From positions 1 through 5,159 of the forward strand of contig JAPUJS010000315.1 in the NCBI GenBank assembly GCA_027296045.1: a stretch of DNA of 5,159 nt, given 5' to 3'. This document shows positions 1 through 5,159 of the stretch, in pieces (position 1 is the stretch's first letter; every line of letters starts with the position of its first letter). Made by a program: the position numbers and the translations under genes. This DNA is from a bacterium (GTDB lineage: Bacteria > Latescibacterota > UBA2968). The notes beneath the pieces were generated by a model. That model was not told the origin of the DNA, made no database searches, and saw only the letters and a program-made list of their open reading frames with translations.

Positions 1-452
1 ATCACACCATCGGGTGAAGAACCTGCATACAATGCGCCATCCGACCCCACAGCCAGACTAAAAATCGCTACATCGGGCGAATCAAAAATTAGTTCCGCAT
101 CCGCTCCAACTTTGACCCGATAAATCCGGCCCTGATTTCCCGTTCCCACGTAGAGGTCCCCCTGGGGTCCTTCCACCAGAGACCAGACAAAGGCCGCTTC
201 TGTATCGGCCACCACCTGCAACCCCGGCGACAGCGTCACCGTCCCGTCCCGCGTTAACGACACCCCTTCTGCTTCACCCGATTCAAATGTCGCCTGAGAA
301 TTTTGCTGCCAGATCTTCGGCTGCACGGCCTCGGCCGCAGAAAAACAAAGGGGATACAAGATCGTAAAGAGCCCAAGAAAATAAAAGAGGGTTGCAGAAC
401 CCCTCCTTTCCACCCCGGCTGGTTTACGGATCGTGAATATTTGATTTTTCAT
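1..452 (-). CDS. Secreted beta-propeller-like protein, N-terminal part only
   Basis: The frame is open from an ATG at 450-452 to the left edge, giving about 150 residues with no stop, so the C-terminal part lies outside the window. The N-terminus has basic residues (up to about residue 18) and then a hydrophobic stretch (LFYFLGLFTILYPLCF, about residues 23-38) followed by SAAEA, a plausible Sec signal with cleavage near residues 40-43. The mature part contains repeated short strands of the type DLYVGTGNQGRIYRV and ALYAGSSPDGV, typical of blades in NHL, WD40 or similar propellers. The blade spacing (VWSLVEGPQGDLYVGTG, then IFSLAVGSDGALYAGSS) is about 40 residues. The gene starts 18 bases after the stop of the S55 peptidase gene, so it is probably co-transcribed with it. 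A GAGGG at 466-470 could be the ribosome site, but the 13-base gap to the ATG is longer than usual. A terminator-like hairpin lies inside the signal-peptide codons. Exact function is not recognisable; export and propeller fold are inferences from the sequence. Confidence 0.72.
   Translation of the reverse strand, partial: MKNQIFTIRKPAGVERRGSATLFYFLGLFTILYPLCFSAAEAVQPKIWQQNSQATFESGEAEGVSLTRDGTVTLSPGLQVVADTEAAFVWSLVEGPQGDLYVGTGNQGRIYRVKVGADAELIFDSPDVAIFSLAVGSDGALYAGSSPDGV
378..405 (-). terminator. Terminator-like hairpin inside the propeller gene start
   Basis: Reading leftwards, the sequence GAGGGGTTCTGCAACCCTC (405 to 387) folds as GAGGG-TT against AA-CCCTC with one bulged G and a CTGC loop, and is followed at once by TTTTATTTT (386 to 378). 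This is the form of an intrinsic terminator. It lies over codons 16-22 of the propeller gene, where the T-rich stretch also encodes the hydrophobic signal peptide, so chance is a real alternative. An AGGAGG (402-407) overlaps the left arm of the stem but has no suitable start codon after it. It could act as an attenuator when the leading codons are poorly translated. Confidence 0.3.
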
Positions 453-470
453 AATAAAAATAAAACCCTC

Positions 471-2264
471 TCAGCGTTTCTCCTGACTGCTCGCCTTGCC
501 GGTAAAGATCAATCCTGTCCCATCCCCAACCGAAAGCAACACCGTCTGACTGCCCGAAAGCATGTAATTTGTCCGATGGATATCCTGGTCCAGCACCGTC
601 TGACGCACTTCCTGCACGACCCCGGATGCCCGGGATTGTTTGAGTGCAGAAAGCACCGAGACAGGCAGAGCAGTCATTTCCCGGTCTTCCACCGTCACAC
701 TCGGCATCGAAGCAACCAGTTCCAACACCAGATCGTCGTTTCGAACCCGCTTGCCCAACAGGCGAACCAGGCCGTCCAGATCCTGAGGCGTATACACCCC
801 GGGGGCCCGTTTGATTTCCTGCGCCCGATGGGTCTTCCCATTTGTCGCCCGCAACATCAGCCGGCCCTTTTGAAAGCGGTCAGGAATCACCAGCCGGGCT
901 TCCACGGTTTCTTCTTTTGCCATATGGGGTTTGAGCCGCACCATCACATCCACCGTATCGCCGGCCTCAAAACTGGATTTTTTCAACTGAATACCCCGAA
1001 TATCTGCCGCCCAAACGTCATCTTCCACATCCAGTTGAAACGCGACCTCTTCGACCTGGACCTCTTGAAAGGGGTTCTGCATCAACTGTGCAAACGGCTG
1101 AGTCAGTCCCAATACCGCCAATCCCAAGCCCCGTGGACCGGCATACACATCTTCTATTTCCAGAAGATCGTATCCCTTCAACTTGATCCTCACCCGACCG
1201 CGAACCGTGGTCTCGCCCACCAACTTCTCGGCCGAAATCAGCGAACTGGCTACCGCCATCCGCATCAGAAGCGGGGTCAATTCCCGATTGCGAAACACTT
1301 CCATCTCAAACGTGACATCCTGATCTGCCGAGTGCACCTCGATTCGGGCGGGCATCATCTTCGCCTTTGTGCCCACCACCCCCGCAATGCCCGGCGCTCG
1401 ATCCTGCACGATCACACCCATCGGCCGGGATCCAACTCCCAGTTTGAACGAGTTGATCTGGTTGGGCACAATCTCATGGATATAAGCCGCCGTCATCGGC
1501 AATGCCGTACGGCCCCACCACAGGTTTGGATGTCCAAACCCCAGAATGCGGTCGCCAATTCGGTGCGTAAGCGTTCCAATGGTCGTCAGGTTAAAATCAC
1601 CCCGAAGCAATTGCACCCCCACCGACGCCCCCGGTTCAAAAGGCCCGACCGGCAAAGAAGGATCCATGCCGCCGCCGGCCTGAACGGGCAGCAATCCGAG
1701 CCCAAGCAAATCTTCCCGATATTTTGCCAGCACCTGGGGCGCAAATCCCGACATCATCAATGGAACGGCAACCGGCCTCAACTCGCCCACGCCCATACCC
1801 AGGTCCGGGACCTGGACGGTCCGAAACGATTTTTGTCTGTAAAAACTCGACACCGTATCCGGGGCTTCAGATTTGCGGTCGAGCATCGCCATCATCTCCC
1901 CAATCGGCGTAATTCCCGCAATCGGCACCTGCGTAAACGACCAGCCCCAACCCACTGCCCCAATCAACTTGCCATCGATATATACCGGACTGCCGCTCAT
2001 CCCGGCAATGATCCCCGTCTCGGCAAGGGGTCCGCCAGAAAGCCTGGCCAGAATCATGTCGCTTTTGGGACCGAATACATTGCGCAATACGCCCAGAATC
2101 TCGACGTGAAAGGTGTCGATCCGGGTGCCTTGAAACACCGTTCGGCCAATCCCTTTCATGCCCCTCTGGATTTCATCCACAGACATGTACTCGATTGCCG
2201 ACGCCCGGCCTGAAAACAGGGCCAAAACGCCCATCAGCAAAAAAAATACAGTTCTTAAATACAC
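471..2264 (-). CDS. Exported SpoIVB-type (family S55) serine peptidase-like protein
   Basis: The 597-residue product starts with a signal peptide (MYLRTVFFLLMGVLALFSGR, cleavage after ASA at 21-23), so it should act in the periplasm. Residues about 50-125 match the serine half of SpoIVB peptidases: FHVEI, then LARLSGGPLAETG, then GMSGSPVYIDGKLIGAV with the likely nucleophile Ser90, then a GITPI segment. Residues about 228-260 match the histidine half: IGTLTHRIGDRILGFGHP with candidate His245, plus ALP. In SpoIVB the histidine half comes first; here the order is reversed. The SpoIVB aspartate before GMSGSP is not obvious here (Ser/Gly in its place). There is no visible PDZ domain. The C-terminal part (about 430-597) has beta-strand-like sequence (DTVDVMVRLKPH, VEARLVIPDRF) and may be a binding domain. 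The start is GTG, supported by AGAGGTG 8 bases upstream. No sporulation genes are nearby, so the role is not the sigma-K pathway; substrate unknown. It heads a probable operon with the propeller gene. Confidence 0.86.
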   Translation of the reverse strand: MYLRTVFFLLMGVLALFSGRASAIEYMSVDEIQRGMKGIGRTVFQGTRIDTFHVEILGVLRNVFGPKSDMILARLSGGPLAETGIIAGMSGSPVYIDGKLIGAVGWGWSFTQVPIAGITPIGEMMAMLDRKSEAPDTVSSFYRQKSFRTVQVPDLGMGVGELRPVAVPLMMSGFAPQVLAKYREDLLGLGLLPVQAGGGMDPSLPVGPFEPGASVGVQLLRGDFNLTTIGTLTHRIGDRILGFGHPNLWWGRTALPMTAAYIHEIVPNQINSFKLGVGSRPMGVIVQDRAPGIAGVVGTKAKMMPARIEVHSADQDVTFEMEVFRNRELTPLLMRMAVASSLISAEKLVGETTVRGRVRIKLKGYDLLEIEDVYAGPRGLGLAVLGLTQPFAQLMQNPFQEVQVEEVAFQLDVEDDVWAADIRGIQLKKSSFEAGDTVDVMVRLKPHMAKEETVEARLVIPDRFQKGRLMLRATNGKTHRAQEIKRAPGVYTPQDLDGLVRLLGKRVRNDDLVLELVASMPSVTVEDREMTALPVSVLSALKQSRASGVVQEVRQTVLDQDIHRTNYMLSGSQTVLLSVGDGTGLIFTGKASSQEKR

Positions 2265-2272
2265 GGTACAAA

Positions 2273-2279
2273 CACCTCT
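2273..2279 (-). promoter_or_regulatory. Ribosome binding site of the S55 gene
   Basis: Read leftwards this is AGAGGTG, 8 bases before the GTG start at 2262-2264. It decides that start over the in-frame ATG at codon 11, which would cut the signal peptide in half. Confidence 0.75.
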
Positions 2280-2336
2280 TTGAAAACCCTCCCGAATAAT
2301 GGGCTTCCCCCAATCCGTCGATTTTCATAACATCTT

Positions 2337-2365
2337 ATTATACCGCTTTTTGATGCCCCAAACAA
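2337..2365 (-). promoter_or_regulatory. Probable sigma70-type promoter for the S55 operon
   Basis: Read leftwards, TTGTTT (2365 to 2360) and a perfect TATAAT (2342 to 2337) are separated by exactly 17 bases. The -35 box matches TTGACA in only three of six positions, but the -10 box is perfect. Transcription would begin near base 2330, giving a leader of about 65 bases before the GTG start. It lies back to back with the rlmH promoter. Confidence 0.55.
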
Positions 2366-2370
2366 GCCCC

Positions 2371-2399
2371 TTGTAAAAACCAAAACTTATAGGTATACT
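2371..2399 (+). promoter_or_regulatory. Probable sigma70-type promoter for rlmH
   Basis: TTGTAA (2371-2376) and TATACT (2394-2399) are separated by 17 bases, matching the consensus in four and five of six positions. Transcription would start near 2406, about 30 bases before the rlmH ATG. The leader then carries a purine-rich GAGGTGAGGA (2420-2429), which places good Shine-Dalgarno matches 7 to 11 bases before the ATG. Confidence 0.6.
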
Positions 2400-2436
2400 G
2401 TGTGCCCATCCCAGCAGAAGAGGTGAGGAACAGAAA

Positions 2437-2901
2437 ATGCAGATCACCCTGCTTTGTGTCGGCAAACTCAAAGCGCAGCCCTTCCGGGATGGCGTGGCCG
2501 AATATGCCAAACGCCTCGGCCGCTACACCACCTTGAAGCAGGTAGACGTGAAGGAAGAAAGGGGCAATCAGCCTGTCGAAATCGTGCTTGCCCGCGAAGG
2601 AGAACGCCTTCTGCAAGCCCTGCCCAACCGGGCCTTCGCCGTGGCCCTCGATCCGACCGGACAGACCGGCACGTCGGAAGACCTGGCCAAACGCCTGTCG
2701 AGCCTGGCCCTGAACGGGAAAAGCCGAATCGCCTTTCTCATTGGAGGCGCCTTCGGCCTTTCAGATGCGGTTCTTGCCCGCGCAAATATTCGATTGTCGC
2801 TCTCCCGGATGACCTTTCCTCACGAGCTGGCAAGACTCATCCTGGTGGAGCAACTCTACAGAGCGTTCACCATCCAACGCGGCGAACCGTATCACAAATA
2901 G
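2437..2901 (+). CDS. rlmH: RlmH, 23S rRNA (pseudouridine-1915 N3)-methyltransferase
   Basis: The 154-residue product is almost the same length as E. coli RlmH (155) and is alignable from end to end. RlmH is a SPOUT-family enzyme that uses S-adenosylmethionine to methylate pseudouridine 1915 in helix 69 of 23S rRNA in the assembled ribosome, acting as a homodimer in the cytoplasm. Visible family marks are the N-terminal MQITLLCVGKLK strand, the cofactor-loop motif FLIGGAFGLS (100-109), the knot-forming SLSRMTFPHELARLILVEQLYRA region (121-143) and the conserved C-terminal PYHK (151-154), which helps form the active site. The ATG start has a strong purine-rich ribosome site just upstream and its own promoter, so it seems to be transcribed alone. 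It diverges from the S55 operon and converges with dsbD. Nothing is missing or broken. Confidence 0.96.
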   Translation: MQITLLCVGKLKAQPFRDGVAEYAKRLGRYTTLKQVDVKEERGNQPVEIVLAREGERLLQALPNRAFAVALDPTGQTGTSEDLAKRLSSLALNGKSRIAFLIGGAFGLSDAVLARANIRLSLSRMTFPHELARLILVEQLYRAFTIQRGEPYHK

Positions 2902-2909
2902 AAAGTGGT

Positions 2910-2966
2910 TTCACCTCCCTTACGTACAGACAGGAAAGGGATACGGATGAGAAGATAAGAGGTGAA
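2910..2966. repeat. Inverted repeat just after rlmH with possible pseudoknot
   Basis: TTCACCTC (2910-2917) and GAGGTGAA (2959-2966) are perfect 8-base complements, 8 bases after the rlmH stop. Between them TCCCTT (2916-2921) and AAGGGA (2936-2941) can also pair, and CGTA (2923-2926) in that loop matches TACG (2942-2945), which is the geometry of an H-type pseudoknot. The outer and inner stems overlap by two bases and may be alternatives. No T-run follows, so it is not a standard terminator, though it may protect the rlmH transcript end. Confidence 0.4.
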
Positions 2967-2987
2967 TGGGTTCCGTGATAGAAAGAA

Positions 2988-3071
2988 GGCCCGGGGACAG
3001 CATCTCGAACAGCCGGGGAGAGACGATTCCATTGGGAATCCGGCTGCATCGAGTCCAACTGACCCCGGGCC
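2988..3071. repeat. 84-base rod-shaped inverted repeat
   Basis: Perfect 9-base GC-rich ends GGCCCGGGG (2988-2996) and CCCCGGGCC (3063-3071) enclose further nested pairs: CAG/CTG (2998-3000 with 3059-3061), CTCGA/TCGAG (3004-3008 with 3049-3053), CAGCCGG/CCGGCTG (3010-3016 with 3040-3046) and ATTCC/GGAAT (3026-3030 with 3035-3039) with an ATTG loop. That makes 29 base pairs, broken by small internal loops and one 9-base bulge (3017-3025). Read leftwards the 3' arm is followed by TTCTTTCT, so a leftward terminator is possible; read rightwards it is followed by GATTTACAA, which is not terminator-like. It could also be a palindromic repeat of the REP or miniature-element type; only one copy is in this window. 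Confidence 0.6.
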
Positions 3072-3242
3072 GATTTACAAACCACCAACCCGCAACCGAT
3101 GCGTTTATCGACAAAAATTCACGTCAAAAAACTTCAAGATTTTGAAAAAATAGCAATTTGGGGAGTACTGAAGAGAGGAAGACCTGCGAGGAAGGGTCTG
3201 GGTTTCTATGATCGGGCAACCAATGGGGAATCGGTTCCGAAT

Positions 3243-3276
3243 ATAGCAACAAGCAGGACTGCCTGTTTGACCCTAT
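3243..3276 (-). other. Hairpin near the start of the candidate RNA
   Basis: CAAGCAGG (3250-3257) and CCTGTTTG (3262-3269) are complementary except for one position. With the plus strand as RNA that position is a G-U pair, with the minus strand it is a C-A mismatch. The loop is ACTG. A further ATAG (3243-3246) and CTAT (3273-3276) pair outside a 3-by-3 internal loop. It would lie about 9 bases from the predicted leftward start. Confidence 0.35.
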
Positions 3277-3291
3277 CATTCAAGTGGTTCA

Positions 3292-3320
3292 AAGATAAGC
3301 CATTGTTTTTCTTAAGTCAA
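3292..3320 (-). promoter_or_regulatory. Promoter-like site pointing left in the intergenic region
   Basis: Read leftwards, TTGACT (3320 to 3315) matches the -35 consensus in five of six positions and TATCTT (3297 to 3292) matches the -10 consensus in four of six, with exactly 17 bases between. No protein gene lies downstream on this strand before rlmH, whose 3' end would be read in antisense if transcription did not stop. AT-rich DNA yields such matches by chance, hence moderate confidence. Confidence 0.38.
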
Positions 3321-3339
3321 GGAAGATTCTCAACTTTTT

Positions 3340-3365
3340 AAAATCACCCTATATATGGTGTAGGG
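3340..3365 (-). terminator. Weak possible terminator for dsbD
   Basis: Read leftwards, CCCTA (3365 to 3361) pairs with TAGGG (3351 to 3347) around a 9-base loop, followed after three bases by TTTT (3343 to 3340). It lies about 125 bases past the dsbD stop. The stem is only five pairs, so this is a weak call; no better hairpin with a T-run was found nearer to the stop. Confidence 0.22.
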
Positions 3366-3413
3366 AACCCCGGAAACCCACATTTGGATGGGGATAGACA
3401 TACCGGATGAACA

Positions 3414-3442
3414 CCAGAACCATTTTACCCAATCCCAGAACC
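3414..3442. repeat. Short direct repeat, CCAGAACC twice
   Basis: CCAGAACC occurs at 3414-3421 and 3435-3442, 21 bases apart start to start, which is two helix turns. This could be a pair of protein binding half-sites, but eight bases twice in a C-rich stretch is weak support. Confidence 0.2.
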
Positions 3443-3488
3443 GAAGCCCGCCTGCAAACCCGCGTCGAACGCCTCAGATAACCGGCAA

Positions 3489-5159
3489 TCAACCCTCCTC
3501 ATCTTGCCCCACCAATCCGCTCACCCGAACCCCACCGACCAACCCCTTCTTCAAAAATCGCACAAACACGTCCCGGTCTCGCGTCATCCCCGAGAAATGG
3601 GTAATCTCCTCATCGCCGGGCGACATAATTGCATATAACGGCAGGGCCACCGTCCCAAATCGCGTTTCCTGGAAGTTTCGATTGCGCTCATAAACCTCAC
3701 CGCGTCCATCGGTATACAACTGGACCCGGACGAACCGCTCCAGCAAGCCACGCACCTCCTTATCGGGAAACACATTGGCCTCCATCCACCGGCAGTTTGT
3801 ACATGCATATCCCGTAAAATCAATAAAAATCGATTTTCCCGTCGCCCGCGCCTCGACAAGAGCGGCCTCATAATCATCCCCCCAGTTCAGCTCCTCACCC
3901 CCACTGCGAATCTCTGCGATTGCGCCCTGATGGCCATAGGGTGGAAAAAAGGCATCCAATTCGCCCAGGGGGGCGCCGAATAATCCCGTGAGCAGGAAAA
4001 ACGTAAAGGCCAGAAAGCCAGTACTGAATAACAACCGGACCGGACCGATCGACTCCAGGGGCAAATCGTGCGGCAGCCGAAACTTACCCAGCAGATAAAC
4101 GGCACACATCACGAAGATCGCAATCCATGTGGCAATAAACACTTCCCTTGAAATCACTCCCCAGTTCCACACCAGGTCCACATTGCTCAAAAACTTCATC
4201 GCCGCGGCCAGTTCCATAAACCCCATCACCACCTTCACCGAATTCAACCAGCCCCCACTCTGGGGCAACGCGCTCAACCCCTGCGGGAAGAGAGAGAGGA
4301 AAAAGAACGGCAGGGCAAAAGCCATTGAAAACGCCAACATCCCAAAAATCGGCCACATCCAGTCGCCCTGAGACGTCAACACCAGAAGCGTGCCCACAAA
4401 CGGCGCCGTACACGTAAAAGAAGCCAATGAAAACGTAAATCCCATCACCAGAATCGCCCCGTAACTCCCCCCCTGCACCTGCGAAAGCCGGGTCAACACA
4501 CTCGACGGCAACTGAATCTCAAACATCCCGAACAGCGACATTGCAAAAGCCACGAAAATGCCGGTAATCAACAAATTGATCCACGGATTGGCCGCAAACT
4601 GAGCGGCCCCGGACGCCCCCAGCGTCACCGCCAGAATCAACCCCAACCCCGTAAAGGTAAACACAATCCCCCCGCAATAAACCAGGGACTTAATCAGCGA
4701 CTCCCCCCGGCTCTGCGTTTCCTGCTTGGTAAAAAACGACACCGTAATCGGCACCATCGGAAACACACACGGCGTCAGCAAGGCCAGAAACCCCATCGAA
4801 AATGACAAATAAAGAAATGCCCCCAGCCCCTGAGAAAGCGCCCGATCCACATCTTCAATACTGCCCGTCCCATCCAGCATCTCCGTATCAACAGGCCTGG
4901 AAGCAGGTGCAAGCGCCGACATATATGCCGCCCGGGGAGGTCCCGCAACAACCCGCACCGGCGCTTCAAACACATAGGTATCCGGTGGCAAACACTGGCT
5001 CTCATTGCACAGCATATAGATCACTTCGCCCTTCACCGCCGTCTCCCCCACCCGGGCTTCCATCACCTTTGCCTGCACCCCGAAGCGCACGCTTTTCCCA
5101 TAGTATTCTACCACCATTTCAAAATTGGGATCGTGCTCTTTCACCGGCGGTGGCTGAAT
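3489..5159 (-). CDS. dsbD: DsbD, thiol:disulfide interchange protein, N-terminus cut off
   Basis: The frame is open to the right edge (reads IQPPPVKEHDPNF at the edge), so the signal peptide and the start of the first domain are missing; the GTG at 5142-5144 is an internal valine codon. Counting from the first visible residue, 556 residues remain. Residues 1 to about 73 are the periplasmic alpha domain with CNESQCLPP (Cys51, Cys56). About 112-395 is the CcdA-like membrane domain with roughly eight helices and the two expected cysteines in TPCVFPM (Cys131) and TCTAPF (Cys250). About 420-540 is the periplasmic thioredoxin-like gamma domain with FTGYACTNCRWME (Cys453, Cys456) and a cis-proline in ALPLY. 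DsbD takes electrons from cytoplasmic thioredoxin and passes them through these three cysteine pairs to periplasmic partners such as disulfide isomerases or cytochrome c maturation proteins. All six cysteines are present, so it should be active. The FTGYxCxNCRxME form resembles Bacteroidota-type DsbD more than that of E. coli. Confidence 0.94.
   Translation of the reverse strand: MQPPPVKEHDPNFEMVVEYYGKSVRFGVQAKVMEARVGETAVKGEVIYMLCNESQCLPPDTYVFEAPVRVVAGPPRAAYMSALAPASRPVDTEMLDGTGSIEDVDRALSQGLGAFLYLSFSMGFLALLTPCVFPMVPITVSFFTKQETQSRGESLIKSLVYCGGIVFTFTGLGLILAVTLGASGAAQFAANPWINLLITGIFVAFAMSLFGMFEIQLPSSVLTRLSQVQGGSYGAILVMGFTFSLASFTCTAPFVGTLLVLTSQGDWMWPIFGMLAFSMAFALPFFFLSLFPQGLSALPQSGGWLNSVKVVMGFMELAAAMKFLSNVDLVWNWGVISREVFIATWIAIFVMCAVYLLGKFRLPHDLPLESIGPVRLLFSTGFLAFTFFLLTGLFGAPLGELDAFFPPYGHQGAIAEIRSGGEELNWGDDYEAALVEARATGKSIFIDFTGYACTNCRWMEANVFPDKEVRGLLERFVRVQLYTDGRGEVYERNRNFQETRFGTVALPLYAIMSPGDEEITHFSGMTRDRDVFVRFLKKGLVGGVRVSGLVGQDEEG

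Larger units (their letters stand above)
2980..3285 (-). ncRNA. Candidate leftward intergenic small RNA
   Basis: This is a hypothesis. A promoter-like pair (3292-3320, leftward) predicts a start near 3285. The transcript would begin with a stable hairpin (3276 to 3243), then a second possible hairpin in which CGGAACCGA pairs with TTGGTT and CCG with a small bulge (about 3239 to 3213), then a U-rich and A-rich middle, and end at the 84-base rod hairpin (3071 to 2988) followed by TTCTTTCT (2987 to 2980). The length would be about 300 bases. No known RNA family was recognised. Alternatives are an unusually long dsbD 3' untranslated region or chance. Confidence 0.22.
2902..3488. other. 587-base structured intergenic region between convergent genes
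   Basis: Short frames here (for example 2962-3153 and 3099-3341 on the plus strand) give low-complexity or unrecognised peptides, lack ribosome sites or run through strong inverted repeats, so I do not call them genes. The left third (to about 3075) is GC-rich and full of inverted repeats; the middle (about 3105-3345) is clearly AT-richer than the flanking genes; the right end (3346-3488) is the 3' flank of dsbD. Separate entries describe the individual elements. No tRNA, rRNA, tmRNA, RNase P or SRP RNA signature was found on either strand. Confidence 0.7.

Noticed and set aside
303..2213. A 636-residue open frame on the plus strand, opposite the S55 gene
   Set aside because: Its peptide is rich in His, Arg, Pro and Gln with no domain, signal or ribosome site, while the opposite strand encodes a clear signal peptide and GMSGSP/GFGHP motifs. 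It is an antisense shadow that is long because the S55 gene rarely uses codons whose complements are stops in that frame.
2454..2978. A 174-residue frame overlapping rlmH in another frame
   Set aside because: Arg- and Pro-rich shadow; rlmH in the other frame matches its family along the full length.
2988..3071. The 84-base hairpin as a tRNA or selenocysteine tRNA, on either strand
   Set aside because: A TTCGA-like loop appears on the minus strand, but its flanks cannot form a T-stem, and no anticodon arm fits between the ends.
2962..3153. A 63-residue frame starting at GTG after rlmH
   Set aside because: It has no hydrophobic core or recognised motif and runs straight through the 84-base inverted repeat, which explains the sequence better.
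3180..3215. GCGAGGAAGGGTCTGGG as an RNase P RNA core
   Set aside because: It only loosely resembles the conserved GAGGAAAGTCCGG block and the matching ACAGAA partner near the 3' end is missing.
3099..3341. An 80-residue frame in the intergenic gap
   Set aside because: There is no ribosome site before its ATG (the upstream bases are C- and A-rich) and no family resemblance; likely chance in AT-richer DNA.
3464..3488. GTTAT-like sequence past the dsbD stop as an integron attC site
   Set aside because: The paired core sites and their inverted partners are not present, and no integrase or cassette array is nearby.
3388..3693. A 101-residue plus-strand frame overlapping the end of dsbD
   Set aside because: Mostly antisense to the thioredoxin domain of dsbD and dominated by Pro, Asn, Thr and Ser.
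5142..5144. GTG as the start of dsbD
   Set aside because: The frame stays open to the edge and a start here would remove the signal peptide and split the alpha domain; no ribosome site precedes it.

Overview
The window carries four protein genes from what looks like a diderm (Gram-negative type) bacterium with moderately GC-rich DNA and clear Shine-Dalgarno sites. Two are complete (an S55-family periplasmic peptidase and rlmH) and two run off the window edges (a secreted beta-propeller-like protein on the left, a DsbD on the right). Three of the four products act at or outside the inner membrane. The gene set (S55 peptidase without sporulation context, propeller protein of the LYVGTGNQGRIYRV type, DsbD with a GYACTNC thioredoxin motif) resembles what I associate with Acidobacteriota, Desulfobacterota or neighbouring phyla. 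That placement is a low-confidence inference.

Layout. On the minus strand, the S55 peptidase gene (471-2264) is followed after 17 bases by the propeller gene (452 to beyond base 1), so the two probably form one operon reading leftwards. Bases 2265-2436 are a short divergent control region with two back-to-back sigma70-type promoters whose -35 boxes lie 5 bases apart, one for the S55 operon and one for rlmH (2437-2901, plus strand). On the right, dsbD reads leftwards from beyond the window end to 3489, so rlmH and dsbD converge.

The 587-base gap between rlmH and dsbD (2902-3488) has no convincing gene but is rich in structure. It holds an 8-base inverted repeat with a possible pseudoknot, an 84-base rod-shaped hairpin with 9-base perfect GC-rich ends, a second hairpin, and a good promoter match pointing left. 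Together these could make a leftward intergenic RNA of about 300 bases that ends at the 84-base hairpin and its T-rich flank. This is the best candidate here for something undescribed, but it rests on sequence pattern alone.

How the genes relate: DsbD brings reducing power across the inner membrane to periplasmic thiols, the S55 protein is an exported serine peptidase or remnant of one, and the propeller protein is exported too. RlmH is an unrelated ribosome-modifying housekeeping enzyme. No direct functional link is shown beyond shared location.
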